Assembly (NCBI GenBank): GCA_036380835.1 | Contig: DASVDZ010000080.1 | Coordinates: 1-37,215, forward strand | Length of the DNA stretch: 37,215 nucleotides | Reading direction: 5' to 3' | Source of the DNA: DASQJL01 sp036380835 | GTDB taxonomy: Bacteria; Eisenbacteria; RBG-16-71-46; SZUA-252 | Shown: one piece after another, positions 8,864-16,237 of the stretch | How the letters are laid out: each line of letters opens with the position of its first letter | Position numbering within the stretch: position 1 is the stretch's first letter | Notes under the pieces: model-generated | The model's input: only the letters and a program-made list of their open reading frames with translations | Databases searched by the model: none | What the model was told of the DNA's origin: nothing | Position numbers and translations under genes: made by a program

Positions 8864-10620
8864 CGCGCGCTCCCCGCCGGCGCGACCGCGACGGCGAGCG
8901 TGGAGCGCCGCGGGCCGTCGGTCCCCTCGGCCTCCGCCTCGGCGCAGACCAGGTAGAGCCCGGGTCGGAGGGGTGCCCCCGCGTCGTCGCGGCCGTCCCA
9001 CGCGAACGCGCCGTCGCCGGCGAACCGCTGCCCGCGAACGAGCGTCCGCACCGGGCGGCCGAGGAGATCGCGGACGACGACGTCGAGCGTCCTCCCGCGG
9101 GCCTCGGGCGTGAGGCGGAGAAGGAGCGGCGGCATGGCGACCCCCGGACGGACGACGCGGCCGCTCGAACGAAGGAGCGCGCCGCGCCCGTCCGCGGTCC
9201 CGTCGGGGGCCCGGAGCGAGTTCGCGCGTCCCGGCGTGCCGCCCGCGGGGTCGACCGACTCGCCCCAGCTCGCGCGGTTGTGCCCGGGCAGGTCGGGCGA
9301 GAGACGCTCGATCGACCGCCCGAGCGCCGCGGCGCGCGCGTCGTAAGGGACCGCGTCCGCGGGCGAGGCGTCGACCAGCGCGCGGACTTGGTCGGCGAAG
9401 CCGTCCGGGCCGTCCGCGTCGTTCAGGGCGGGCCACCCCCCGGCGACCGCGTAGACCGCCGCGGAATCGAGGCCGAACCGCGGAATCAGGCGCGAAGGAT
9501 CCTCCGCGACCACGATGCGCGCCCCCGGCTCGAGCGGACGCGGCGGCGCGGACGCGACGGGGACGATCGGGCGGGGGGCCGAGGACGCGTCCGCGATCGA
9601 GACCGCGCCGGGGTCGGGGATCGGATCGCGCACCCAGAGCTCGATCCACTCCCCCGCGCCCTGATCGTGAAACGCGATCTCGTTCACGACGACGGGACCG
9701 GCCACCGTCCGTCCGAGGACGGTCGCGGTGTCGGCGAGGTCGGCGGCGCCAGGGTCCGAGGGCGCCGTGGCGCCGACCCGCACGCGGAGACGGAACGCCC
9801 CTCGCGGCGGCGCGTCGAAGACGCAGCGCACGTCGGCGCTCTCGCCCGGCGCGAGCGGGACGCCCGGAGTTTCGCCGAGGACCGCCGCGCCCCCGAGCGG
9901 CGGCTCGATCCCGTCCGCCCGCTCCGCCACGAGCTTCCATCGCGACCCGTCGACCGGGAGGCGCCCCCGGCTCAAGACGCGCGCCGCGACGGTCGCCCGC
10001 TCCCCGGGCCACGGGACGAGCGGGGCGAGATCGACCGATCCCCCAACGAGGGAGACGCGCGCCGCCGGATGGTTGGCGCGCCCCGGAGTCGGCGACGCCT
10101 CGTCCCCCCAGTCGTCGCCGTTTCGCCCTTCGTCCCGGCCGTCCTCGATCCGCGCCAGACTGTGACCCGACGCGACGTCGACGGCCGGAGCCCCTTCGGA
10201 GAGGAGCGCCGTGTCGAGCGCCCCGTATCCGAGGAGGTCGATCGTCGCCCCGTCTCGCGTGAGGCGCACCGCGTCGGGCCCGTTCTGGAGCGGCCCCGTC
10301 AGGAGCGCGCCCGCGATCAGGAAGGGGGAGCCCGGCGCGACGAAGCCCGAGGCGTCGCCGCGATAGACGACGCTCCAGACTCCGGGGTCGGCGCCGTCGC
10401 CGGCCTCGACGGCGACGCCGGCGAGAGACCGCGCCGTGGAGTCGGGATTCCAGAGCTCGACGAATTCGGCTCCCTCGTCCGCCCCGGCGGGGTCGTAGAG
10501 CACCTCGTTCAAGACGAGATCGGCGCGCGACGGCGGCGCGAACGGCGAGAACCCCGCGACGGCGGCGATCGTCGCGAAGACGACGACCGGCGCGCGGGCC
10601 AGCAAGGCATGGCGAGTCAT
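8860..10620 (-). CDS. Secreted lamin-tail-domain protein with FlgD-like C-terminal domain
   Basis: The product has 586 residues. I start it at the ATG at 10620 rather than at the upstream end of the open frame, because GGAGG lies nine bases before it and the next residues form a signal peptide (MTRHALLARAPVVVFATIAA, ending near SRA). Residues about 34-150 (DLVLNEVLYDPAGAD, AEFVELWN, then an LDxLGY-like strand) are a lamin-tail (LTD) domain. A second LTD-like copy starts near PVVVNEIAFHDQ and EWIELWV. LTD domains are Ig-fold modules of extracellular proteins, often beside nucleases or phosphatases, but no catalytic domain is visible here. The last 90 residues (LDVVVRDLLGRPVRTL, FAWDGRDDAGAPLRPGLY) are FlgD/Ig-like. 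It follows the VWA gene by 143 nt and is coupled to the next gene by ATGA. Probably a secreted structural or adhesive protein. Confidence 0.85.
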   Translation of the reverse strand: MTRHALLARAPVVVFATIAAVAGFSPFAPPSRADLVLNEVLYDPAGADEGAEFVELWNPDSTARSLAGVAVEAGDGADPGVWSVVYRGDASGFVAPGSPFLIAGALLTGPLQNGPDAVRLTRDGATIDLLGYGALDTALLSEGAPAVDVASGHSLARIEDGRDEGRNGDDWGDEASPTPGRANHPAARVSLVGGSVDLAPLVPWPGERATVAARVLSRGRLPVDGSRWKLVAERADGIEPPLGGAAVLGETPGVPLAPGESADVRCVFDAPPRGAFRLRVRVGATAPSDPGAADLADTATVLGRTVAGPVVVNEIAFHDQGAGEWIELWVRDPIPDPGAVSIADASSAPRPIVPVASAPPRPLEPGARIVVAEDPSRLIPRFGLDSAAVYAVAGGWPALNDADGPDGFADQVRALVDASPADAVPYDARAAALGRSIERLSPDLPGHNRASWGESVDPAGGTPGRANSLRAPDGTADGRGALLRSSGRVVRPGVAMPPLLLRLTPEARGRTLDVVVRDLLGRPVRTLVRGQRFAGDGAFAWDGRDDAGAPLRPGLYLVCAEAEAEGTDGPRRSTLAVAVAPAGSAR

Positions 10621-10763
10621 GAGCGCTTTCCTCCGAGGGTTCGGAGGCGCGGGGGAGGATGGAATTCGGCGGACGACCCGGGTCGGGGGATCCGGGCGTC
10701 GCGCGTCCGCGCGGGGAGGCGGGCGCGCGCGATGACCGGCGCGTCGGGCTACATGGCGCCGGG

Positions 10764-12944
10764 CTACATCAGGTGGAAGCGGCGGCGGAGCGCCCATTCG
10801 AGCGCCAGGCCGATCACGATCACGGCGAACAGGTACGGATTGTGGAACAGGTCGATCTCCGCGAGGCGCGACCGCGCGAGATCGGGCGCGCGGAGCCGGT
10901 CGAGCACGGGCGCGGGGGCCCCGAGAGGCGCCGACGCGCCGCCGCTACGGCCCGTGACCCGCTCCAGGATGTCGGGCTCCGCGGCCAGCGATTCGAATTC
11001 GATTCCCTGGGCGCCTACGGCGACCCGCACGCTGTCCTCGCCGACGCGGCGGCCGTCCCGCTCCAGGCGGCCCGAGAGGACGTACGTGCCCGGTGGGAGG
11101 ACGAGCGAGCCCACGAAGGCGCCGGCGCCTTCGGCCGTGAGCGTCGTGTCGCGCCGCGCCGCCGCGGCCGCCGCGGCCGGCGCCGGTGCCCCGGCGACGC
11201 GACGCGCGCGCACCGTCGCGCGGGCGCCCGGATCGACGGGCGCCGACGAGGTGAGCCGGAGCGCGATCGCGCGCCCTTCGGGCGTGATGTCGGGCGCCGT
11301 CAGATGGACCGGGCGATCCTCTTCCGCGGAGGCGAGCCATCGGACGAGCCCGCCGAAGAAGGTCGCCTCGACCCCCGCCTCGTCGCCGAGGCCGGCCGCG
11401 GTCAGCCCCCAGCGGTAGACGCCCGCGGCGTTCAGCACCGCGACGCGGCCCGCGCCGAGATGTCCGGCGAGGAGGAGCGGCGCCGTCCCGGCGCTCAGGC
11501 GCCCGTTCAGGATCGGCGTGAGCGTGCCTCCCTGGGCGCCGAGGAGGACCGGCGGGCGGACGGGCGGCAGGTCGCGCCAGACGGCCGCGGCGCTCGCGGC
11601 GTCCCCGCCGAGGAGCGTCACGTCGTGCGTCTTCCCCGCCGGCGCCAGCTCGGCCGTCGCCGTCGCGCCGGGATCGTCCCCCCAAAAGCGCCAGGTGAGG
11701 CCGAGCGCCTTGCCGAGCGGCGTCTCGGGAGGCGCGTGGCCGTTCGGGTCGATCCAGAGGAGCGCGCCGCCGCCGCGCTCGAGGTAGCGCTCGAGCGCCG
11801 CGGCCCGCTCGGGCGTGATGTCGCGCGCGTCGTACCGGACGACCGCCGCCTCGGCGCCGTCGAGGAACGAGGCGTAGGACGCGGTCGAGGCGCCGAGCGG
11901 CGTCGCCCCGTCCGAACCGGCAGGCGCGAGCCGCTCGACCGCCCACGACGTATCCGCCTCGACGCCGCGCGCCAACGACCGGAGGTCCCAATCCCACGCC
12001 GGCGCGAGCATGGCCACGCGACGCCGCGCGGGGCGGACTTCGATCGCGATCAGGCGCTCCTTGTTCTCGCGCATCGGATCGCCCGCGATCTCATCGAGGC
12101 GGATCGCGAGGAAGTGCTTCCCCGGCTCGCTCGACGTGAACGGGATCACGATCCGCGACGTCGCCCCGGGACCCTCGAGCGCGAACGGAGCGCGCCCCAG
12201 CTCGCGGCCCCCCTCCGCGAGGCGCGCGACGCCGCGCGACTCCCGGCGCGCCCCCTGGCGGATCGTGACCGTGATCGCGGCGGGACGTCCGACGACCGCC
12301 TCCGACGGCGCCTCGACACCCGCGATCCCGACCGTGGGGGGATCGGAGGGAGAGCCGACGGCGAGGGCGAACGTCGGAATCGACGCGTCGAGCGCGCGCT
12401 CCGGATCCTCGCCGCGGTTCACGGCGCCGTCGCTGACGATCAGGATCGCCGCCACCGAATCGGGATCGACGCGCGCGAGCGCGGAGCGGAGCGCGTCGCC
12501 GAGCGCGGTCTCGCCGTGGAGCGCCGCTCCGCCGCCGAGCGACGCCGCGTCGCGCCGAAACGGCGCGAGCTCCGCGTCGAACGGCGCGACGCGCACGTCG
12601 AGACGGCCGCCCACGAGCGACCCGACCGAGGCCGCGGCGCTGTCGGCCGCCTCGCGCCGCGTCCGTCCGCCGGGGGCGTCGCGCACCTCCATGCTCCCCG
12701 AATGGTCGACGAGCACGAGGAGGCGGTTTCGCTCCTTCGAGGCGCTCGGCACGCGCGCGACGGGAGCCAGGGACGCGACGACGACCGCGGCGAGCGTGAG
12801 CGCGCGCGTCCAGAGGAGGATCGCGCGGCGGCGCGGCGGAAGGACCGGGTAGCGGGTCGCGTACGCCCAGATCGCGGCGGCCACCGCGGCGGCGAGGAAG
12901 ACGAGCGCGACCGGCTGGGCGTCGAGGGTCAGCGAAGCGTTCAT
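10764..12944 (-). CDS. VWA-domain membrane protein with amidotransferase-like region
   Basis: The 726-residue product has two N-terminal membrane helices (about 11-28 and 44-62), then a von Willebrand A domain. The metal-binding MIDAS motif DHSGSM is at Asp80-Met85, with a second contact in GETALGDAL and a third in ILIVSDGAVN. An Ig-like region follows (about 200-300). Next comes a segment with AAVVRYDARD and YLERGGGALLWIDP that matches the class I glutamine-amidotransferase-like module usual in this architecture. After another beta region a C-terminal membrane helix (YLFAVIVIGLALEWAL) leads to a short basic tail. This layout is common in VWA/BatA-like inner-membrane proteins of FCB bacteria and Planctomycetes, whose roles are mostly unknown. 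The bulk of the chain should face the periplasm. A candidate promoter with an overlapping dyad lies upstream (13049-13089). Confidence 0.88.
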   Translation of the reverse strand: MNASLTLDAQPVALVFLAAAVAAAIWAYATRYPVLPPRRRAILLWTRALTLAAVVVASLAPVARVPSASKERNRLLVLVDHSGSMEVRDAPGGRTRREAADSAAASVGSLVGGRLDVRVAPFDAELAPFRRDAASLGGGAALHGETALGDALRSALARVDPDSVAAILIVSDGAVNRGEDPERALDASIPTFALAVGSPSDPPTVGIAGVEAPSEAVVGRPAAITVTIRQGARRESRGVARLAEGGRELGRAPFALEGPGATSRIVIPFTSSEPGKHFLAIRLDEIAGDPMRENKERLIAIEVRPARRRVAMLAPAWDWDLRSLARGVEADTSWAVERLAPAGSDGATPLGASTASYASFLDGAEAAVVRYDARDITPERAAALERYLERGGGALLWIDPNGHAPPETPLGKALGLTWRFWGDDPGATATAELAPAGKTHDVTLLGGDAASAAAVWRDLPPVRPPVLLGAQGGTLTPILNGRLSAGTAPLLLAGHLGAGRVAVLNAAGVYRWGLTAAGLGDEAGVEATFFGGLVRWLASAEEDRPVHLTAPDITPEGRAIALRLTSSAPVDPGARATVRARRVAGAPAPAAAAAAARRDTTLTAEGAGAFVGSLVLPPGTYVLSGRLERDGRRVGEDSVRVAVGAQGIEFESLAAEPDILERVTGRSGGASAPLGAPAPVLDRLRAPDLARSRLAEIDLFHNPYLFAVIVIGLALEWALRRRFHLM

Positions 12945-13048
12945 GCGTTCAGGATACCCCGCGCGGACGGATCGAGGTCCGGGCGAAAGACGATGGGAAC
13001 ACGGGGACGAACGGGGATCCGCGGAAGGCGACGCGGCATCGCGGGGGG

Positions 13049-13068
13049 CCGTACGGAGAACGGTACGG
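13049..13068. promoter_or_regulatory. Dyad overlapping the candidate promoter of the VWA gene (possible operator)
   Basis: CCGTAC (13049-13054) and GTACGG (13063-13068) are perfect inverted arms separated by eight bases. The dyad covers the proposed -10 element and start point of the promoter at 13060-13089, which is where a repressor would bind. No T-run follows on either strand, so it does not look like a terminator for the STAS gene. Confidence 0.35.
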
Positions 13069-13089
13069 GCCGCTCCCGCGGCGCGTCAA
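13060..13089 (-). promoter_or_regulatory. Candidate sigma-70 promoter for the VWA gene
   Basis: On the minus strand TTGACG (13089-13084), an 18-base spacer and TACCGT (13065-13060) give a near-consensus -35 with a weak -10 (T, A and final T kept). It lies about 115 nt before the start at 12944 and is the only TTGAC-type element in the 195-bp gap. Confidence 0.42.
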
Positions 13090-13139
13090 GCGGTTTCACG
13101 ATCGCGGTCGCGCGAACGCGCGGCGCGCGACCGGATGGA

Positions 13140-13802
13140 TCAGAGTCCGGGCGCGGGCGTGGCCTGTCCGCCCTTCGCGAGCGCCTGGCGTCCCTCGCGC
13201 GTGTCGAGCCCGAGCTTCCGGAGCAGCACGTAGAGCTGGACGGGATTCAGGTCGCGGCCCCCGTTCTCGGTGCGGCGGAGCTCCCTCTGGATTCGCATCA
13301 GGCCGAACTCGGGATGACGGCGCGCGATCTCGCGCACCATGTCCTCGTCGGAGAGGACCTGCTCCGAGCGGTGGGGCGCTTGGCCGGCCGCCTGGGCCGC
13401 GGACTCGAGCTGCGTCGCGGTCGGCGCCGGCGCGTCGGCCGGAACGATGGGCCCGAAGGATGCGACGGCGAGGTCGGACTCGGGATGGGCCTGCAGGATG
13501 TTCTCGAATTCGAGGAGGTCGAACACCTCGCGCACGTCGGGGACCATTCCGGCGAGCTTCAGGTCGCCCCCGTGCTCGCGGATCTCGCGGATCTCGCTGA
13601 TGAAGATGCCCCAGCCGGCGCTCGAGATGTATTCGACACGGGTGAGATCCACGACGATGTGGTAGCGCTTCTCGCGGAGGAGCGCCTCCAGGCGGCGTTC
13701 GAGCTCGGGGCTCGTCGTGGTGTCCACGTAGCCCGAGACGCGGAGGACGGATACCCCTCGGTTCTGGGCCGCCTCCTCCACGTAGACATCGATTCCCTTC
13801 AT
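13140..13802 (-). CDS. STAS-domain anti-anti-sigma factor with transposase-like HTH tail
   Basis: Residues 1-112 form a STAS domain of the SpoIIAA/RsbV type: VSGYVDTTTSPELERRL, IVVDLTRVEYISSAGWG, with the phospho-acceptor position at Ser60/Ser61. In such systems the unphosphorylated protein binds the anti-sigma kinase and frees a sigma factor; here the likely partner kinase and phosphatase are in the gene just upstream. After an Ala/Pro linker (113-145), residues about 149-208 carry something STAS proteins normally lack: a helical module (EDMVREIARRHPEFGLMRIQ, VQLYVLLRKLGLDTREGR) that resembles the HTH_21-type DNA-binding segment of IS3-family transposases. It also resembles the tail of the upstream phosphatase. 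The ATG at 13802 overlaps the upstream TGA as ATGA, so translation is coupled. The 220-residue length is about twice that of a bare RsbV. Confidence 0.88.
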   Translation of the reverse strand: MKGIDVYVEEAAQNRGVSVLRVSGYVDTTTSPELERRLEALLREKRYHIVVDLTRVEYISSAGWGIFISEIREIREHGGDLKLAGMVPDVREVFDLLEFENILQAHPESDLAVASFGPIVPADAPAPTATQLESAAQAAGQAPHRSEQVLSDEDMVREIARRHPEFGLMRIQRELRRTENGGRDLNPVQLYVLLRKLGLDTREGRQALAKGGQATPAPGL

Positions 13803-16237
13803 GCTCCCCCTCCTCCTGGCTCTTCGGGTCCGGCGCGGCGCGGCTCGCTCTCCTCGGCTTGGGTTAACGCCTTCGCCAGCCTTGCCATACGGTTATCGGT
13901 ACCGCTCTCGGCGAACTGGAGTCTTTTTTCCCTCGTGTTGAGCCCCCGCCGGCGGAGGACGTCGTAGACGCTCCTCTCGGAAAGCTCCTCGCGGCAACGA
14001 TTTGCGGCCCTCATCAGCTCCACGATCCGCTTGGCGCCGAGGAGCGGCTCGGCGCGCACGACCTCGAGGATCGCCGCCTCCTCCTCGAGGCTCGCGCGGG
14101 CGAATCCGGCGGGACGCGACGACTTCATCCCGTCGTCGCCCATCGTGTTGAGCCGCCGCCGGTAGCGATAGTACGTGGACGGCGCGACGCGGAGCCGCTC
14201 GCACGCCTCCGCCACGGCGACGCCCTCCTCGTCGATCAGGCGGAAGAGCTCGCGACGGGCGTCCTCGATCCGCTGCTCGACCTGCGTCTTCTCCTTGATC
14301 GCGACCAAGGTGATGTCGTCGTTCTGGGCCGCCCCGGCGGTGAACTCGTGGATCTCCTGGTTCAGCGCCTCGGCGAACTCCTCGGCCGTCCGGTGGCCGT
14401 GGCGCTTGATCGAGGCCAGGAGGCGCCCCTCGCCGAACTGCTCCCGCGACGGGTTCATCGCCTCGGTGATGCCGTCGGTGTAGATCACGAGCATGTCGTC
14501 CTGGCGGAGCGTGAGCTTCTCGACGCTGATCGTCTTCCGGAAGAGGTCCTCGTCCGACGCGTTGATCCCGACCGGGATTCCCTTCGGCTTCAGGAAATAG
14601 GTCGCGTCCTGCCCTCCGCGGTAGAGGATCATCGGGTTGTGGCCCGCGCTCGCGTAGCTCACCGAGCGGTTCACGGAGTCGAGCACGACGTAGAACATCG
14701 TCACGAACATCCCCTTCCGCATGTCCTCGGTCACGAACGAGTTCATCTTCGACATCACGTCCGACGCGGAGCGGTTGCCGCGCGCCTCCATGCGGAGCGC
14801 GGTGCGGATCATCGTCATGACGAGCGAGCCGGGCACGCCCTTGCCCGAGACGTCGGCCACGACCACGCCCACCGTCCGGTCGTCGACGCCGATGAAGTCG
14901 AAGTAGTCGCCGCCCACCTCCTTCGCGGCGCGATAGAGGTAGCCGATCTCGAAGCCCTCCAGCTCGGGCACCGTCCGGGGGAGCAGCGTCTGCTGGATCT
15001 CCTGCGCCACCTGCATCTCGCGCTGGATCCGCTCCTGCTCGACCACGTTCCCCTGCGCGGCGCGGAACTTGGCGGTCACCTCGTTGAACGCGCGGGCGAT
15101 GTCGTCGATCTCCTCGTTGCCGCTCGATCCGATGTCGGTCAGCATCTCCCCCTCGCCGATCGCGCGCACGGTGTCGGAGAGCGCCTGGATCGGCTGGACG
15201 AAGATGGAGATGAGGATCGCGCTCAGGATGCACCCCGCGAGGAGCGTGAGGAGGGCGATCGTTCCGAGCTCCATGCCCGCCCGCTGCGTGCGCTCGACGA
15301 TCGCCGATTCGTTGAGGGCGATCTCGATCCATCCGACCGGAGTCGTGTGGATGGTCGCGTCGGTCTCCTCGGAAGCGTGGACCGGCTCGTAGACGGTCCG
15401 GGCGTTCCCGTCGCGGATCACGGCCGTCTTGGGGACGTTCCGCCGCGTGAAGAGCTCCTCGAACCGGTCCGAGCCCCAGACGCGGCCGTCCCGGTCGAGG
15501 ACGCGGAGCGAACGGTATTCGGGGTGCGCCCGGAGCATCGCGCGGATCGACTGGTTCAGGAGCGTCTGGTCGATCGACATCGGCTCGGGCCTGAGGAGGA
15601 TGCCGAGCGCCGGATCGCTCAGGCTCTTCGCCGCGCTCCGCGCCTGTCCGACCATCTCGTCGGTCAGGCTCTTGCCCTGCCGCACGTAGATGAGGCCGAA
15701 CGCGACCGCGACGAGCAGGGTCAGCGCGCCGAACGCCTGGAGCGTGTAGACGAACCGGAGCGAGCGGCGTGGCCGGTCCTTTCCCTTCCGGGTCCGGCGG
15801 CGCCGCGCGTCGAGCCGCTTGACCATGGTGAGCGTGTTGCCGTCGTGCCCGGACCGGTAGCGCACCTGGTCCATCAGCTGATTCATCAGGAAGACGCCGA
15901 GCCCGCCGCGCTTGCGGGTCTCGACGTACATCTTGAGGTCGGGGCTCTGGACGTTCCTGAGGTCGAACGATTGCCCCTGGTCGTGGATCGCGATCGAGAA
16001 CTCGAGGCCGTTCCCGGTCACCACGACCTCGATCACGCCCGGCTTGCCGCGGTAGCCGTGCTTCACCACGTTGGTGCACGCCTCGTCCACGGCGAGCTTC
16101 GTGTTGGCGAGGATCTTGTTCGGGATGAGGAGCTTCTCCCCGGCGTCCTGGATGAAGTCCCGGATCTCGGCCAGATGGCGCTCTTCGGCGGGGACCCGGA
16201 TCTGGAGGCGCCGGGTCGGCATCCGCTTCTGCTTCAT
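13799..16237 (-). CDS. Membrane RsbW-like HATPase / HAMP / PP2C (RsbU-SpoIIE) fusion with IS3-transposase-like DNA-binding tail
   Basis: The 812-residue product joins both arms of a partner switch. Residues about 10-142 are an anti-sigma HATPase: N-box DEACTNVVKHGY (51-62), then DQGQSFD and KRGGLGVFLMNQLMD. A basic stretch precedes a membrane helix (163-184), a periplasmic sensor region (185-323), a second helix (324-346) and HAMP (347-400). Residues 425-648 are a PP2C-family serine phosphatase with metal-binding aspartates in GGDYFDF (Asp444), ADVSGKGVPG (Asp462), YTDGITEA (Asp588) and NDDITLVAI. Residues about 655-775 are extra: AEACERLRVAPSTYYRYRRR then a helical PLLGAKRIVELM ... SERSVYDVLRRRGL, the order and motifs of the N-terminal DNA-binding part of IS3 OrfB, without any DDE core. 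The start has GGAGG seven bases upstream. Both ends overlap neighbours as ATGA. No sigma factor gene is in the window. Confidence 0.9.
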   Translation of the reverse strand: MKQKRMPTRRLQIRVPAEERHLAEIRDFIQDAGEKLLIPNKILANTKLAVDEACTNVVKHGYRGKPGVIEVVVTGNGLEFSIAIHDQGQSFDLRNVQSPDLKMYVETRKRGGLGVFLMNQLMDQVRYRSGHDGNTLTMVKRLDARRRRTRKGKDRPRRSLRFVYTLQAFGALTLLVAVAFGLIYVRQGKSLTDEMVGQARSAAKSLSDPALGILLRPEPMSIDQTLLNQSIRAMLRAHPEYRSLRVLDRDGRVWGSDRFEELFTRRNVPKTAVIRDGNARTVYEPVHASEETDATIHTTPVGWIEIALNESAIVERTQRAGMELGTIALLTLLAGCILSAILISIFVQPIQALSDTVRAIGEGEMLTDIGSSGNEEIDDIARAFNEVTAKFRAAQGNVVEQERIQREMQVAQEIQQTLLPRTVPELEGFEIGYLYRAAKEVGGDYFDFIGVDDRTVGVVVADVSGKGVPGSLVMTMIRTALRMEARGNRSASDVMSKMNSFVTEDMRKGMFVTMFYVVLDSVNRSVSYASAGHNPMILYRGGQDATYFLKPKGIPVGINASDEDLFRKTISVEKLTLRQDDMLVIYTDGITEAMNPSREQFGEGRLLASIKRHGHRTAEEFAEALNQEIHEFTAGAAQNDDITLVAIKEKTQVEQRIEDARRELFRLIDEEGVAVAEACERLRVAPSTYYRYRRRLNTMGDDGMKSSRPAGFARASLEEEAAILEVVRAEPLLGAKRIVELMRAANRCREELSERSVYDVLRRRGLNTREKRLQFAESGTDNRMARLAKALTQAEESEPRRAGPEEPGGGGA

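Noticed and set aside
5198..10012. A 1604-codon minus-strand open frame spanning several genes
   Set aside because: Most of it is antisense to the 936-residue secreted protein and out of frame with the lamin-tail gene. Its composition (Arg/Asp/Val/Glu-rich) is that of GC-driven shadow frames. Only the part from 8863 to about 8040 has a signal peptide and strand pattern.
10741..10770. Short direct repeat CGGGCTACAT at the end of the VWA gene as an attachment site
   Set aside because: Ten bases, only two copies, partly coding, and no integrase or mobile element nearby.
13799..14290. An IS3 insertion sequence remnant beside the partner-switch genes
   Set aside because: There are no terminal inverted repeats, no target duplication and no DDE catalytic core, and the segment is in frame with the phosphatase and coupled to the STAS gene. 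A fused domain explains it better.
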